This document shows positions 6,974 to 16,325 of a DNA stretch of 64,000 nt, in pieces. The DNA comes from Candidatus Sulfopaludibacter sp. SbA3 (GTDB lineage Bacteria > Acidobacteriota > Terriglobia > Bryobacterales > Bryobacteraceae), in contig CAMDCN010000011.1 in the NCBI GenBank assembly GCA_945890485.1, positions 210,688 through 274,687 of the forward strand, given 5' to 3'. Position 1 is the stretch's first letter, and each line of letters starts with the position of its first letter. A program made the position numbers and the translations under genes. The notes under the pieces were generated by a model, which did not search any database, was not told the origin of the DNA, and saw only the letters and a list, made by a program, of their open reading frames with translations.

Positions 6974-9409
6974 CTAGTTCCGGTTGATGAATTCGTCGGT
7001 GTTGAGCAGGACGCGAGCGACCCCGGTCCAGGCTTCGTCCGCGGGGCGGCCTTCGGCCTTCAGAATGCCAATCTGCTTATCGAGATAGCGAGCGAGCGAC
7101 GCGCGTTCCGACTCGACCGGCTTGCGGCCGAGCACGATCTCAAACATGCGGTCGATCCGGTTGGGCTCCGCGGCAGTGCGGATGGCCAAGCCGTGAGCGG
7201 CTTCAAGAAAGACAGGGTCGTTCAGCAGGTTCAGAGCCTGCAGCGGGGTGTTTGAGGTGCGCCGGCGCGAGCAGGAGACGTTCGAATCGGGCGCGTCGAA
7301 ATTAACGAGCAGTGGGTATGGCGTCGTCCGTTGATAGTGGACGTACAGCCCGCGGCGGTAGCGATCCTTGCCGGTGCTCTCGGCCCACTTCACGCTGTTG
7401 CCGTATCCCAGTTCGGCGACGCCTTTCGGCAGCGGCGGCTTGATGGACTTGCCGCCGACTTCGAGGCTGAGAATGTCGCCAGCGAACAGCGCCGCGTCGC
7501 GGATCTGTTCGGCCGGCAGGCGCAGGCGACTCTGCCGCGAAAGGAGCATGTTCTCCGGATCCTTCTCGGCGGCCTCGGGCCGGTACTTCGAACTCTGCTG
7601 ATAGGTGGCCGAGGTGACGATCATCCGGTGTAGTTTCTTCACGCTCCAGCCGCTGTCGATGAAGCTGGTGGCCAAGGCATCGAGCAACTCCGGATGCGAC
7701 GGCTTGTCGCCCTGCGTGCCGAAGTCTTCCGACGTCTTCACGAGCCCGCGGCCGAAATACTCCTGCCAGTAGCGGTTGACGATGACGCGCGCCGTGAGCG
7801 GGTTCTCCGGCGAAACCAGCCAACGGGCGAAACCGAGGCGGCCGGGCTCCTTCATCGCCGGAAGGATTTCGAGCGTCCCGGGTTCCACTTTGATGCCGAG
7901 GTTTTTGTAGTCGCCGCGGACGGCGATCTGCGTCACCGGGTTATCCGGATGAGCCGTAATCGTATACGCCTGGGTTAGGGCGGGGAAGCTGGCATCAAGC
8001 GCCTGCAATTTCGTGCGGAGCTCTTTGAACTTCTCCGTGAGTTCTTTGTTGTCCCGATATTGAGGGCCAGGGTTGTTTACGAAGTAGTTCACCAGCCGGT
8101 CCTGGTCGCGTTGGCTTCGTTTCGTAATTGGCGTGTGGACCACGCGCTTGGCGTGATCGAACATTGCCGACATCGACGTCACCCAGAAATCGAACTCCGG
8201 ATCCTTGCCGGGGTTGGCCCAGGTTTCCCGCATCTTGTCTTCCCAGCCGGCGAGCATCGCGGGGATCTTGTACTCCTCGATCAAGGCCTGGCGCTGCTTG
8301 CGGTACTCGGGCAGAGCGCGGAGGTAGGGGCCCATCTCGCCGTTCAGCGGCGCGTCGATATCGACGTCGTCAGCGCCGTTCATGAAGGCGAAGAATTGGT
8401 AGTACTCTTTCTGGGAGATCGGGTCGTATTTGTGGTCGTGGCACTGCGCGCAACCGGCGGTGAGGCCGAGCCATGTCGTCGTAACGGTGTTCGTGCGATT
8501 AATCAGTTGCTCGTAGCGAGCCTCGGCGCGGTCGACACCAGCCTCGCGGTTCACAAGAACGTTGCGATGGAATCCGGTGGCGACGCGCTGTTCGGTGGTC
8601 GCGTTCGGCAGCAGGTCGCCGGCGATCTGTTCGACGGTGAACTGGTCAAAGGGCATGTCGGCATTGAGCGCGTTGATCACCCACTGCCGGTAGCGCCAAG
8701 CGTGGGGCCGGACCTGATCTTTCTCGTAGCCGTCGGAGTCGGCGTAGCGGGCGAGGTCGAGCCACTGGCGGGCCCACTTCTCGCCAAAGTGCGGCGAAGC
8801 AAGGTAGGTGTCGACGAGCCGCTCGTAAGCGTCCGGGCGGGTGTCGGCGACGAACGCCGCGACTTCGTCCGCAGTGGGAGGCAGGCCGAGCAGATCCAGC
8901 TTCAGGCGGCGGATAAGTTGCGGCTTGGCGGCGCGGGGTGAGGGCGTCAGGCTCTCCTTCTGCAAGCGAGCGAGGACGTAGCTATCGATGGATCCGGTTT
9001 CGCGTTTCACCGGTTGGAACGCCCAATGCGAACTACCCCGGCGCTTGGCCATCGGCTTGGCCCGCTGCGGCCAAACGGCTCCGGCGTTGATCCAGGCTTG
9101 CAGGCGGCTGATCTCGTCGTTGCTCAGGCGGGGGCCGGAGGGCGGCATCACGATGCTGGATTTGTCGCTCATCACACGCCGAATGAGCTCCGACTCCGTG
9201 CCCTTGCCCGGAATGATGACGGGGCCGCTGTAGCCGCCTTTCAGGGCGCTTTCGCCGTCGTCGAAGCGCAGGCCATTCGTCTGCACCGCGGGCCCATGGC
9301 AGCCGACACAAGAGCGCTTAAAAATGGGCTCGATGTCCTTGGCGAAATCAACCGGCGATTGGGCCATTGCCCCGGCGGCAATGGACAGGGACAGAAGCAG
9401 CCTACGCAT
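6974..9409 (-). CDS. Exported PSCyt1-DUF1549-DUF1553 cytochrome-like protein (module 1)
   Basis: An 811-residue exported protein with a Sec signal (MRRLLLSLSIAAGAMAQ). The N-terminal planctomycete-type cytochrome domain has the haem motif CVGCH at 34-38. The DUF1549 (PSCyt2) domain spans roughly 130-340 and includes a second CAQCH at about 318-323 in the conserved CxQCHDHKYDPIS context. DUF1553 occupies about 520-780, with RYWQEYFGRGLVKTSEDFG and SNTPLQALNLLNDP. Two c-type haems are therefore predicted. The redox partner and substrate are unknown. It is translationally close (2 bp) to the downstream DUF1501 gene. TAGAAT ends 6 nt before its ATG. Confidence 0.94.
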   Translation of the reverse strand: MRRLLLSLSIAAGAMAQSPVDFAKDIEPIFKRSCVGCHGPAVQTNGLRFDDGESALKGGYSGPVIIPGKGTESELIRRVMSDKSSIVMPPSGPRLSNDEISRLQAWINAGAVWPQRAKPMAKRRGSSHWAFQPVKRETGSIDSYVLARLQKESLTPSPRAAKPQLIRRLKLDLLGLPPTADEVAAFVADTRPDAYERLVDTYLASPHFGEKWARQWLDLARYADSDGYEKDQVRPHAWRYRQWVINALNADMPFDQFTVEQIAGDLLPNATTEQRVATGFHRNVLVNREAGVDRAEARYEQLINRTNTVTTTWLGLTAGCAQCHDHKYDPISQKEYYQFFAFMNGADDVDIDAPLNGEMGPYLRALPEYRKQRQALIEEYKIPAMLAGWEDKMRETWANPGKDPEFDFWVTSMSAMFDHAKRVVHTPITKRSQRDQDRLVNYFVNNPGPQYRDNKELTEKFKELRTKLQALDASFPALTQAYTITAHPDNPVTQIAVRGDYKNLGIKVEPGTLEILPAMKEPGRLGFARWLVSPENPLTARVIVNRYWQEYFGRGLVKTSEDFGTQGDKPSHPELLDALATSFIDSGWSVKKLHRMIVTSATYQQSSKYRPEAAEKDPENMLLSRQSRLRLPAEQIRDAALFAGDILSLEVGGKSIKPPLPKGVAELGYGNSVKWAESTGKDRYRRGLYVHYQRTTPYPLLVNFDAPDSNVSCSRRRTSNTPLQALNLLNDPVFLEAAHGLAIRTAAEPNRIDRMFEIVLGRKPVESERASLARYLDKQIGILKAEGRPADEAWTGVARVLLNTDEFINRN

Positions 9410-9415
9410 ACCCCT

Positions 9416-9421
9416 ATTCTA
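9416..9421 (-). promoter_or_regulatory. -10 element (TAGAAT) of cytochrome/DUF1501 module 1
   Basis: TAGAAT on the minus strand is followed by 6 nt and then the ATG at 9409, placing the expected transcription start on the start codon. It drives the two-gene module if functional. No clear -35 was found. Confidence 0.5.
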
Positions 9422-9450
9422 CATCCCGCTCTTATGCCAGAATGCTGAAG

Positions 9451-10137
9451 ATGAACCCACAATATACCCAGCCGCCGATGCCGCAACCCGCAAAAAAGGG
9501 CACGCCCGTCTGGGTTTGGATCTTAGCCGGAGTGCTCGGATTGTTCTTGTTGGCCGGAATTGCGGTGGTCGCCACAGGCGTCTTCATTTACAACCAAGCC
9601 AAGGATGTAGCCGACAACCCGACTGCGGCTCTCGCGAAGCTTGCGGCGATTTCCAATCCGAACATTGAAGTGCTAGGAGTGGACGACGCGAACGGCAAGG
9701 TGACGATCAAGGATAAGGAGACCGGCAAAACGGTCACGGTGTCGATCGACGATCTGAAGCAGGGCAAGCTCGAAATCTCCAGCGAGGAAGGAACCGTGCA
9801 AGTGGGCGCGAACGTGGACGGGAAAGCGCCGGACTTCGTCCCGATCTATCCCGGTGCCAAGCAGACCAATGTCATGAGCTCGAAGATGCAGGACTCCGAA
9901 GGCGGCACCTTGATGCTCGAGGTGAAGGAAGAGTTCAGCAAGGTAAAGACCTGGTACGAAGAGCAGATCAATAGCGGCGGCTTCGAAACGAAGTCGACAA
10001 CATCCGTGGCTGGCTCCGAGGGACCGGGGGCGATGATGGTGGCTTCGAAGAACGACGAGAAGCAGACTCTGCACGTGATGCTGAACACGGAGCCCGAATT
10101 TACACGCGTCACGATCACTTACGGCTTGAAGAAGTAG
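9451..10137 (+). CDS. Membrane-anchored protein of unknown function
   Basis: This predicts 228 residues. A Pro/Gln-rich cytoplasmic head (NPQYTQPPMPQPAKKG) precedes one strong transmembrane helix (VWVWILAGVLGLFLLAGIAV, about 22-45). Next comes a charged linker with KVTIKDKETGKTVTVSIDDL. The soluble C-terminal domain starts at about 115 with DFVPIYPGAKQTN and continues with EEFSKVKTWYEEQI and RVTITYGLKK. That last part resembles small 'Y-P-G-A' domains found in many acidobacterial hypotheticals. The start could also be the ATG 9 nt upstream (MLKM); the chosen one gives the more usual composition. Function is unknown. It ends 1 bp from the convergent PQQ-propeller gene. Confidence 0.8.
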   Translation: MNPQYTQPPMPQPAKKGTPVWVWILAGVLGLFLLAGIAVVATGVFIYNQAKDVADNPTAALAKLAAISNPNIEVLGVDDANGKVTIKDKETGKTVTVSIDDLKQGKLEISSEEGTVQVGANVDGKAPDFVPIYPGAKQTNVMSSKMQDSEGGTLMLEVKEEFSKVKTWYEEQINSGGFETKSTTSVAGSEGPGAMMVASKNDEKQTLHVMLNTEPEFTRVTITYGLKK

Positions 10138-10138
10138 G

Positions 10139-11227
10139 TTAACCGCCGAAGCAGAACACGCGGCCGTCCTGCGCGGCGATCACGACCTTGCCGTTACCGA
10201 TGGCGGGGCTGCTCGAAAGCGCGGCTCCGGCTTCATACTCCCACAGCTTCTTGCCCGTGGCGGCGTCGAGCACATAGAAGCGGCCGTCGTTAGAGCCGAT
10301 ATAGACACGGCCATCGGCAGCGGCGGGGCTGGACTCGACGCGACTGCGCGTCAGAAAAGTCCAGACGCCTTTGCCGGTCTTCGCGTCAATGGCGTGAACC
10401 ATCTTGTCGCGGCCGCCCAGAATCACTTTGCCATCGACGAGGGTGGCGCTCGAATAGTACGGGAACTTCCGCACCGGATGCTCATAACGCCACACAATCT
10501 TTTTCGCGGCCATATCGACGCCGTACACCTCGTTGCCGAAGGTACCGAAATAGGCCATGTTGCCCGAAAGCAGGGGGCTTGCGCCGGTATACGCGCCGCT
10601 CGATACCTGAAAGACCTCTTTGCCATCGGTGATGCGGATGGCGCGGAAGTGCTCATCGCAGCCGGTAACGTAAGCGATGCCATCCTTGATGGCCGGCGTC
10701 CCGTGGACCGGGCCTGTGGTCTCGTATTTCCATGCCAATTTGCCGGTCTTGGCTTCGAGGGCGTAGACGTTCTGGTCATAGCTTCCGACCAGCACACGAC
10801 CATCCGAAACCACCGGGGAGGACTTGATCTCCGTGGCGGTCTGGTACTTCCACAGCCCTTTGCCATCCGCAGCGTTAATGGCGTGGAGGACGCCCTTCAA
10901 ATCCCCTATGTAGACAACCCCGTTCCCGATAGCCGGGGTCGATTCGCCGATCTCGCTGCCGGCCGCGTATTTCCATTTGGTCTTGCCCGTTGCCAGATCG
11001 ATCGCCAGCAAATCGCCGGCCCCGGAGCCAATGTAGACGACGCCATCGGAGATGATCGGCGACGACTCGAACTGTTCGCCGCCCTCCCAAGTCCAAAGGA
11101 GTTTGAGCTGTGCGGGGGGGGCGCCGGTCGGGGCGATGCCGGTCAGTGCGGGGTTGCCGCGGAACTGCGGCCACTGGGCGAAGAGGGCGGACGACAGGAC
11201 TGTTGTGGCGAGGATCAGAAAGCGCAT
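10139..11227 (-). CDS. Secreted PQQ-type beta-propeller protein
   Basis: A 362-residue exported protein. A signal peptide (MRFLILATTVLSSALFAQ) is followed by WPQFRGNPALTG, the common opening of secreted PQQ-like propellers. Seven or so repeats of about 40 residues follow, with the motif 'G-x-V-Y-[IV]-G-S-x-D-G-x-x-[YV]-x-[IL]-[DE]-A-x-T-G-K-x-x-W' (for example YIGSNDGRFYVLDAATGKKLWEYE). These are BamB/quinoprotein-type blades. I see no catalytic Cys-Cys or calcium site typical of alcohol dehydrogenases, so it is probably a binding scaffold. The ATG at 11227 was chosen because it opens the signal peptide; the frame upstream overlaps the previous gene. It overlaps the Fe-ADH gene by 13 bp. Confidence 0.9.
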   Translation of the reverse strand: MRFLILATTVLSSALFAQWPQFRGNPALTGIAPTGAPPAQLKLLWTWEGGEQFESSPIISDGVVYIGSGAGDLLAIDLATGKTKWKYAAGSEIGESTPAIGNGVVYIGDLKGVLHAINAADGKGLWKYQTATEIKSSPVVSDGRVLVGSYDQNVYALEAKTGKLAWKYETTGPVHGTPAIKDGIAYVTGCDEHFRAIRITDGKEVFQVSSGAYTGASPLLSGNMAYFGTFGNEVYGVDMAAKKIVWRYEHPVRKFPYYSSATLVDGKVILGGRDKMVHAIDAKTGKGVWTFLTRSRVESSPAAADGRVYIGSNDGRFYVLDAATGKKLWEYEAGAALSSSPAIGNGKVVIAAQDGRVFCFGG

Positions 11228-12276
11228 TGGTAAAGCTCCAGAGCGGCGACGGCGTCGAACGGACGAGGGTTGTGGCGGCCGGTCCATTGCTGCGCCGCGT
11301 CTTCGGCGAGTTGGGGCAACACTTCCATCGTCACCCCGCACTCGCGCAGAGGCAAGGCCAGGCCCACGGCCAGCTCGGCCAGATAGCTGGACAAATTCGG
11401 ATGCAGGTCGGCGTATTCGGGGCAGGCGTTCCAGCGGACGACGTGCGGCAGCATAATGGCGATGGCGACTCCGTGCGTGATGCCGAAGCGGGCGGTCAGC
11501 GGATTGGCGCAGGCGTGGGCCGCGCCGAGCATCGACCCTTCAATGGCGCAACCCGCGAACCAGGCGCCAAGCTGGAGGTCAGCGTTCGAATCGAGCGAGG
11601 CCGGCGCGGCGAAGCTTTCGTGGAGCAGACGCCAGGCCTGCCGGGAGAGGAGCTGGGACGATTGGGTTCGTTTCGTAGTTACGTAGGTTTCCACCGCGTG
11701 GCTGATGGCATCGTAGCCGGAAGCGGCGCGGACGGCCGCCGGCTGCGAAAGCGTAAGCAACGGGTCGAGCACCGCGTAGCGAAACGAAGCCATGGGGTCG
11801 CCGCAGGCCATTTTGACGTGGGTTTCGGGGTCGCTGATGAGCGCATAAGATTGCGCCTCGCTGCCGGTGCCGGTGGTGGCGGGAATACCGATCATCGGCA
11901 GCAGCGGCTTGGTGGCCTTGCCATAGCCCCAGTAGTCCTTCATGGTTCCCCCGTTGGTCAGGACGAAGTTGATCCCTTTCGCGGCATCAAGGGAACTCCC
12001 TCCGCCGAGGCCGATCAGCGAATCGATCTCCAACTGCGCCGCGAACTCACGACCACGTTCGATCATGGCCGAATCGGGGTTGGCGCTGAAGTTCGACCAG
12101 GGGGAGCACTCGACGCCGGCTTCGGATAGCGTGGCGACGAGCGAGGCGATGTGGCCTGCGTGTTCCATGCCGTGGTCGGCGACGATGAGCGTGCGGCGAA
12201 AGCCGAGGCCGCGGGCGAGCGCGCCGACCTGGGTCAGCGCGCCGGGAGCGTAGAGAAGAGGAGGAGCCGGGTTCAT
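11215..12276 (-). CDS. Iron-containing alcohol dehydrogenase
   Basis: A 353-residue cytoplasmic group III (Fe-ADH) oxidoreductase. The nucleotide-binding motif LIGLGGGSSLDAAKGI (about 85-100) and PATTGTGSEAQSYALI are typical. The metal site is represented by GYDAISHAVETY (His of the first ligand helix) and by ITHGVAIAIMLPHVVRWN. Members reduce aldehydes or oxidise alcohols with NAD(P); the substrate cannot be predicted. The start is the ATG that forms an ATGA overlap with the stop of the upstream amidohydrolase, so the two are probably translationally coupled. TKRTQS (about 200) is encoded by one copy of a recurrent DNA motif discussed in the findings. Confidence 0.9.
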   Translation of the reverse strand: MNPAPPLLYAPGALTQVGALARGLGFRRTLIVADHGMEHAGHIASLVATLSEAGVECSPWSNFSANPDSAMIERGREFAAQLEIDSLIGLGGGSSLDAAKGINFVLTNGGTMKDYWGYGKATKPLLPMIGIPATTGTGSEAQSYALISDPETHVKMACGDPMASFRYAVLDPLLTLSQPAAVRAASGYDAISHAVETYVTTKRTQSSQLLSRQAWRLLHESFAAPASLDSNADLQLGAWFAGCAIEGSMLGAAHACANPLTARFGITHGVAIAIMLPHVVRWNACPEYADLHPNLSSYLAELAVGLALPLRECGVTMEVLPQLAEDAAQQWTGRHNPRPFDAVAALELYQCAF

Positions 12277-13691
12277 TGCTTGCGTGCTTGTTCGACGAGG
12301 GACTTCACTTCGGATAGGAGCCGGGGGATATGGTACGGGAAGCCGGCCTTGATGGTCCATTCGATGCCGGTCTTGGTGCCCGAGTTGGGCGATACAGGGT
12401 AGAGGACTTTGAAATCTTCAAGCGGGTTACCGTTGACGATGAGCAGGTCGGCGGACCAGCCGGCGCGGACGCGGCCGATGGTGCTTTCAGCGTTGAGCAC
12501 CTTGGCGCCGTTTACGGTGGCGTGGCGAAGGACGCGGAGCGGATGGAAGCCGGCCTCCTGATGGAGTTCGAGATTGCGGAGCATGCCGAAGCCGTACATC
12601 TGATAGATGTAACCGGCATCTTCGCCTATCGTGATGGTGCCGCCGCGGGCTTCGAAGTCGCGGACGGCGGCCAGCCAGAGGCGGAAGTTTTCCTTCCAGA
12701 AGGCCTCGTCGGTGCTCGACCAGTTGATGAAGTAGCTGCCGTGGTTGTTCAGGTTGGGTTCGAAAAACGAACCCAGCACGGGATGGAGATAATCGCGGAA
12801 CCAGGGCTGACTCTGGGCCCGTTGGAGGTCGCGGGAGGCTTCGTAGATTTCGAGTGTTGGGTCCCACGCGACGCCATTGGCCACCATGCCGTCGAGGACG
12901 GCAGCCAGTTTCTTCGGGTCGGCTTCGCGCCAGAGGCGGCCGGCGTAGCGGAAGCGGTCGGCTTCATTCATGTAGTTATAGTTGGATGGGAAGTTCTGGA
13001 CGCCGGCGGGGATGGCGGCGTCGGGGATGCCGTACCAATGCTCGATGGTGGCGACTTTATTGCGGATGGCGTCGGCGGCGTTGGTCTCTTCGACGCCTAT
13101 GTGGATGGCAATGGGGAGTCCGTTACCCGCAGCCTCCAGGGCGGCCGCATCGAAGGTATTGCGCCAGGCGCCGACGATCTTCATGCCGTCCGCGCCGCGC
13201 GCCTTGATTTCCTTGACGCGGTTGACGGCGGCCTCCGGCGTACCGGGGCGGCCGAGCACCGGATAGACAAACAGGCGAGGGGCGACCAGCTCACCGCGTT
13301 CGGATTTCGCTTTCGCATCCAGAGTGAACTGCAGCGAACTGCCGACGTCGCGAACCGTGGTGATGCCGCAGGCCAACCACAGCTTCAGGACGTAGTTGGG
13401 GTCCATTGGCACGCCGCCGCGTTCCTGATGCAGGTGCCCATGCATGTTGATGAGGCCGGGAATGACGTACTTGCCACGGGCGTCGACTTCGACATCACCG
13501 GGCCGCGATTGCGAGCCGCGGGCGATCTGGGTGATCACTCCGTTTTCGATCGTGATGTCGACAGGGCCTTGGGCGGGGGTGCCGGTGCCTTCGACGACCG
13601 TCGCCCCCTTGATGATCATGCGGGCGGGCCGCACCCCGTGCTGCGGCTGAGCAACCGCCGAAACGGCCAGCAGAAAAAGCCAGAAACGCAC
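12273..13691 (-). CDS. Exported metal-dependent amidohydrolase
   Basis: A 472-residue protein with a short signal peptide (MRFWLFLLAVSAVAQ). The amidohydrolase N-terminal sandwich (MIIKGATVVEGTGTPAQGPVDI) leads into the metal motif PGLINMHGHLHQE (HxH, about 76-80). Later candidate ligands are AIHIGVEE, TIEHWYG and IGEDAGYIYQ. The C-terminal return to the sandwich domain is GRVRAGWSADLLIVNGNPLEDF. This is the imidazolonepropionase/prolidase-like branch common in soil acidobacteria. Its substrate is unknown. It lies 3 bp after the GH63-like gene and shares ATGA with the Fe-ADH gene, inside a five-gene minus-strand run. Confidence 0.9.
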   Translation of the reverse strand: MRFWLFLLAVSAVAQPQHGVRPARMIIKGATVVEGTGTPAQGPVDITIENGVITQIARGSQSRPGDVEVDARGKYVIPGLINMHGHLHQERGGVPMDPNYVLKLWLACGITTVRDVGSSLQFTLDAKAKSERGELVAPRLFVYPVLGRPGTPEAAVNRVKEIKARGADGMKIVGAWRNTFDAAALEAAGNGLPIAIHIGVEETNAADAIRNKVATIEHWYGIPDAAIPAGVQNFPSNYNYMNEADRFRYAGRLWREADPKKLAAVLDGMVANGVAWDPTLEIYEASRDLQRAQSQPWFRDYLHPVLGSFFEPNLNNHGSYFINWSSTDEAFWKENFRLWLAAVRDFEARGGTITIGEDAGYIYQMYGFGMLRNLELHQEAGFHPLRVLRHATVNGAKVLNAESTIGRVRAGWSADLLIVNGNPLEDFKVLYPVSPNSGTKTGIEWTIKAGFPYHIPRLLSEVKSLVEQARKQ

Positions 13692-13694
13692 TGA

Positions 13695-16322
13695 TTATTC
13701 TCCGTTTTGCGCGATCAACTTAGCGATGAGAGCCGTCCAGCCAGTTTGATGGCTGGCGCCGAGCCCTTCGCCGGTGTCGCCGTTAAAGTATTCAAAGAAG
13801 AGCAGATGATCCTTAAACTCCGGATCGGTCTGTTGTTTCTCGTAGGGGCCGAAAACGGGGCGGCGACCCTTTCCATCGCGCGTGAACAACTTGGTAAGCC
13901 GGTGCGAGAGCGCCTCGGCAAGCTCCCATAAATTCACCCGGTCGCCGGTGCCGAGCGGGTAGTCCACGGTGAAGTTGTCGCCGAAGTAGAAGTGGAACTT
14001 TTGTAGAGATTCGATGAGGAGATAGTTGACGGGGAACCAGATGGGTCCGCGCCAGTTGGAGTTGCCACCGAACAGGTGCGTGTTCGATTCGGCCGGTTCG
14101 TAGCCGACCCGGTAGACGTCGTGGTTGACGTGCAGCTCGAATGGACTGTCCTTATGGAATTTCGACAAGGCGCGGACTCCGTAGTCGGAGAGGAACTCGT
14201 TCGGATCGACAAGCCGGCGAAGAATGCGGCGGAGCTTGTCCGGCGTGACGACGGAAAGCAGGACGCGTTCGTGCTGGCCGCGTTCAAACAGTGACGCCAC
14301 GTTGTGGCAGAGGTCAGGACGGTGGCGCATGAACCACTGCATGCGATGGCGGAAGCCATGGAGATTGGCGATCTGCGTGGCGTCAATGGTCGTGACGGCG
14401 AAGAGCGGAATGATGCCGACCATGCTCCGGATCCGCATGCGGAACGGCTCGCGATTGGGGACGCGCAGCAGGTCGTAGTAGAAACCGTCCTGCTCATCCC
14501 ACAAGCCCTCCTGGCCAGGTTTGTTCATCGCGCTGGCGATATAGAGGAAGTGCTCGAAGAACTTGCTGGCGATGTCCTCGTAGGCGCGATTGTATTCGGC
14601 CAAGTCGAGGGCGATGGTCAGCATGTTCAGGCAGTACATCGCCATCCAACTGGTGCCGTCGGACTGCTCGATTGTGCCGCCAGTGGGCAGGGGCGAGGAG
14701 CGATCGAAAACCCCAATGTTGTCGAGGCCGAGGAAGCCGCCTTCAAAGACGTTGTTGCCGGTGGTATCTTTGCGATTCACCCACCAGGTGAAGTTCATCA
14801 GCAGCTTGTGAAAGCAGCGTTCGAGGAATGCGAAATCGCGCTTGCCGGTCAGGCGGGTATCGATCTGAAAGACGCGATGGACGGCCCAGGCATGCACCGG
14901 CGGATTCACATCGCCGAAGGCCCATTCATAGGCGGGGATCTGCCCGTTGGGATGCATGTACCACTCGCGCAGGAAGAGCTTCAACTGGCTCTTGGCGAAG
15001 CCGGGATCGATCATCGCCATGGGGATCATGTGGAAGGCCGAGTCCCACGCGGCGTACCAGGGATACTCCCACTTGTCGGGCATCGAGATGATGTCGTCGT
15101 TGAAGAGGTGCGACCATTCGGAGTTGCGCCCGCGCTTGCGCCGCTCGGGCGGCGGAGGCGTATTCGGGTCGCCTTTCAGCCAGTCTTCGATGACGAAGTG
15201 GTAGAACTGCTTGGTCCAGAGCAGTCCGGCCATGGACTGGCGAAAGATGCGGGTGCCGTCTTCAGAGAGCGGGACGCTGTGGACGCCGTTGTAGAAGCGG
15301 TCGGCTTCGGCGCGGCGGTCCTCCATCACCTCTTCGGGATAGATAGCGGCGGGGAGGTCCGAATCGTCCTTTAGCCCGGTGAGCCTGGCGCAGACGGTGC
15401 GCGATTCGCCGGGAGCCAACCTGAACGCGAAGACCCCGGCGGCCTTGGTGCCAGAGTTGGCAGGGTTCACCGCGGCGGTTTGGCCTTCGACCACATAGCG
15501 TTGGAAGGCGCTTTTGACATAGCCCGAGTTTGTCCCGCCCCAGAGGCGTTCGCTATCGCCATTGTTCTCGGTGAACAACTGGGTGGTTGGCTCCGCGAAG
15601 GTGAAAACGTAGTGGCCCAGGTCCTGGTGCTTGCAGGCGATGGTGCGATCGTTGACGCGGTACAGGACGGGCTTGGGCGAGTGGGAGCGGCCCCAGGTCC
15701 AGGTGTTGCGAAACCAGAGTTGGGGGAGGATGGTGAGCGGCGCTGCTTCGGGGCCGCGGTTAGTGGCCGTAATCTCAATGACGATGTCGTCGATGTCGGC
15801 CTTGGCGTACTCGATCTGGATGTCGAAGTAGCGGTCCTCGTCGAAAATGCCGGTATCGAGGAGTTCGTACTCTCGTTCCTGGCGGCTGCGGCGCTGGTTC
15901 TCTTCGCGTAGTTGCTGATAGGGAAAGGCGGCTTGCGGGTACTTGTACAGCGCCTTCATGTAGGAGTGGGTCGGCGTCGAATCGAGGTAGTAGTAGAGCT
16001 CTTTGACGTCCTCGGAATGGTTGCCTTGCGGACCGCTCAGGCCATACAGGCGCTCCTTCAGGATCGGGTCGTTTCCATTCCAGAGAGCGAGGCCGAAGCA
16101 GAGGCGCTGATGGTTGTCACTGATGCCGAGCAGGCCATCTTCCGACCAGCGAAACGCCCTTAAATGCGCATGTTCAAAAGGGAAATAGTCCCATGCGGTG
16201 CCATCGGGCGAGTAGTCTTCCCGCACCGTTCCCCAAGCGCGATCACTGAGATACGGTCCCCATCGACGCCAATGGCGTTCGCGTTTATCGGTTTCGATGA
16301 GGCGAAGGCGTTCCGGATCCAT
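13695..16322 (-). CDS. GH63-like glucosidase (MGH1-type alpha/alpha barrel)
   Basis: This 875-residue protein has no signal peptide and is probably cytoplasmic. The start is well defined ([32 protein letters not shown]), a hallmark opening of a conserved GH63-like family. Other landmarks are [27 protein letters not shown]-like beta-sandwich sequence, [16 protein letters not shown] (written [11 protein letters not shown] here), [19 protein letters not shown] with the catalytic-region acid, [14 protein letters not shown] and [19 protein letters not shown]. Known relatives hydrolyse alpha-glucosides or mannosylglycerate; the substrate here is unknown. It is in the same tightly packed operon as the amidohydrolase and follows the nidogen/HEAGH gene by 3 bp. 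Confidence 0.87.
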   Translation of the reverse strand: MDPERLRLIETDKRERHWRRWGPYLSDRAWGTVREDYSPDGTAWDYFPFEHAHLRAFRWSEDGLLGISDNHQRLCFGLALWNGNDPILKERLYGLSGPQGNHSEDVKELYYYLDSTPTHSYMKALYKYPQAAFPYQQLREENQRRSRQEREYELLDTGIFDEDRYFDIQIEYAKADIDDIVIEITATNRGPEAAPLTILPQLWFRNTWTWGRSHSPKPVLYRVNDRTIACKHQDLGHYVFTFAEPTTQLFTENNGDSERLWGGTNSGYVKSAFQRYVVEGQTAAVNPANSGTKAAGVFAFRLAPGESRTVCARLTGLKDDSDLPAAIYPEEVMEDRRAEADRFYNGVHSVPLSEDGTRIFRQSMAGLLWTKQFYHFVIEDWLKGDPNTPPPPERRKRGRNSEWSHLFNDDIISMPDKWEYPWYAAWDSAFHMIPMAMIDPGFAKSQLKLFLREWYMHPNGQIPAYEWAFGDVNPPVHAWAVHRVFQIDTRLTGKRDFAFLERCFHKLLMNFTWWVNRKDTTGNNVFEGGFLGLDNIGVFDRSSPLPTGGTIEQSDGTSWMAMYCLNMLTIALDLAEYNRAYEDIASKFFEHFLYIASAMNKPGQEGLWDEQDGFYYDLLRVPNREPFRMRIRSMVGIIPLFAVTTIDATQIANLHGFRHRMQWFMRHRPDLCHNVASLFERGQHERVLLSVVTPDKLRRILRRLVDPNEFLSDYGVRALSKFHKDSPFELHVNHDVYRVGYEPAESNTHLFGGNSNWRGPIWFPVNYLLIESLQKFHFYFGDNFTVDYPLGTGDRVNLWELAEALSHRLTKLFTRDGKGRRPVFGPYEKQQTDPEFKDHLLFFEYFNGDTGEGLGASHQTGWTALIAKLIAQNGE

Positions 16323-16325
16323 GTT

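Noticed and set aside
12755..12775. Perfect 8-5-8 inverted repeat (arms TGGGTTCG/CGAACCCA)
   Set aside because: It lies inside the amidohydrolase gene and encodes an ordinary segment (SFFEPN). Without conservation data it is best treated as chance.
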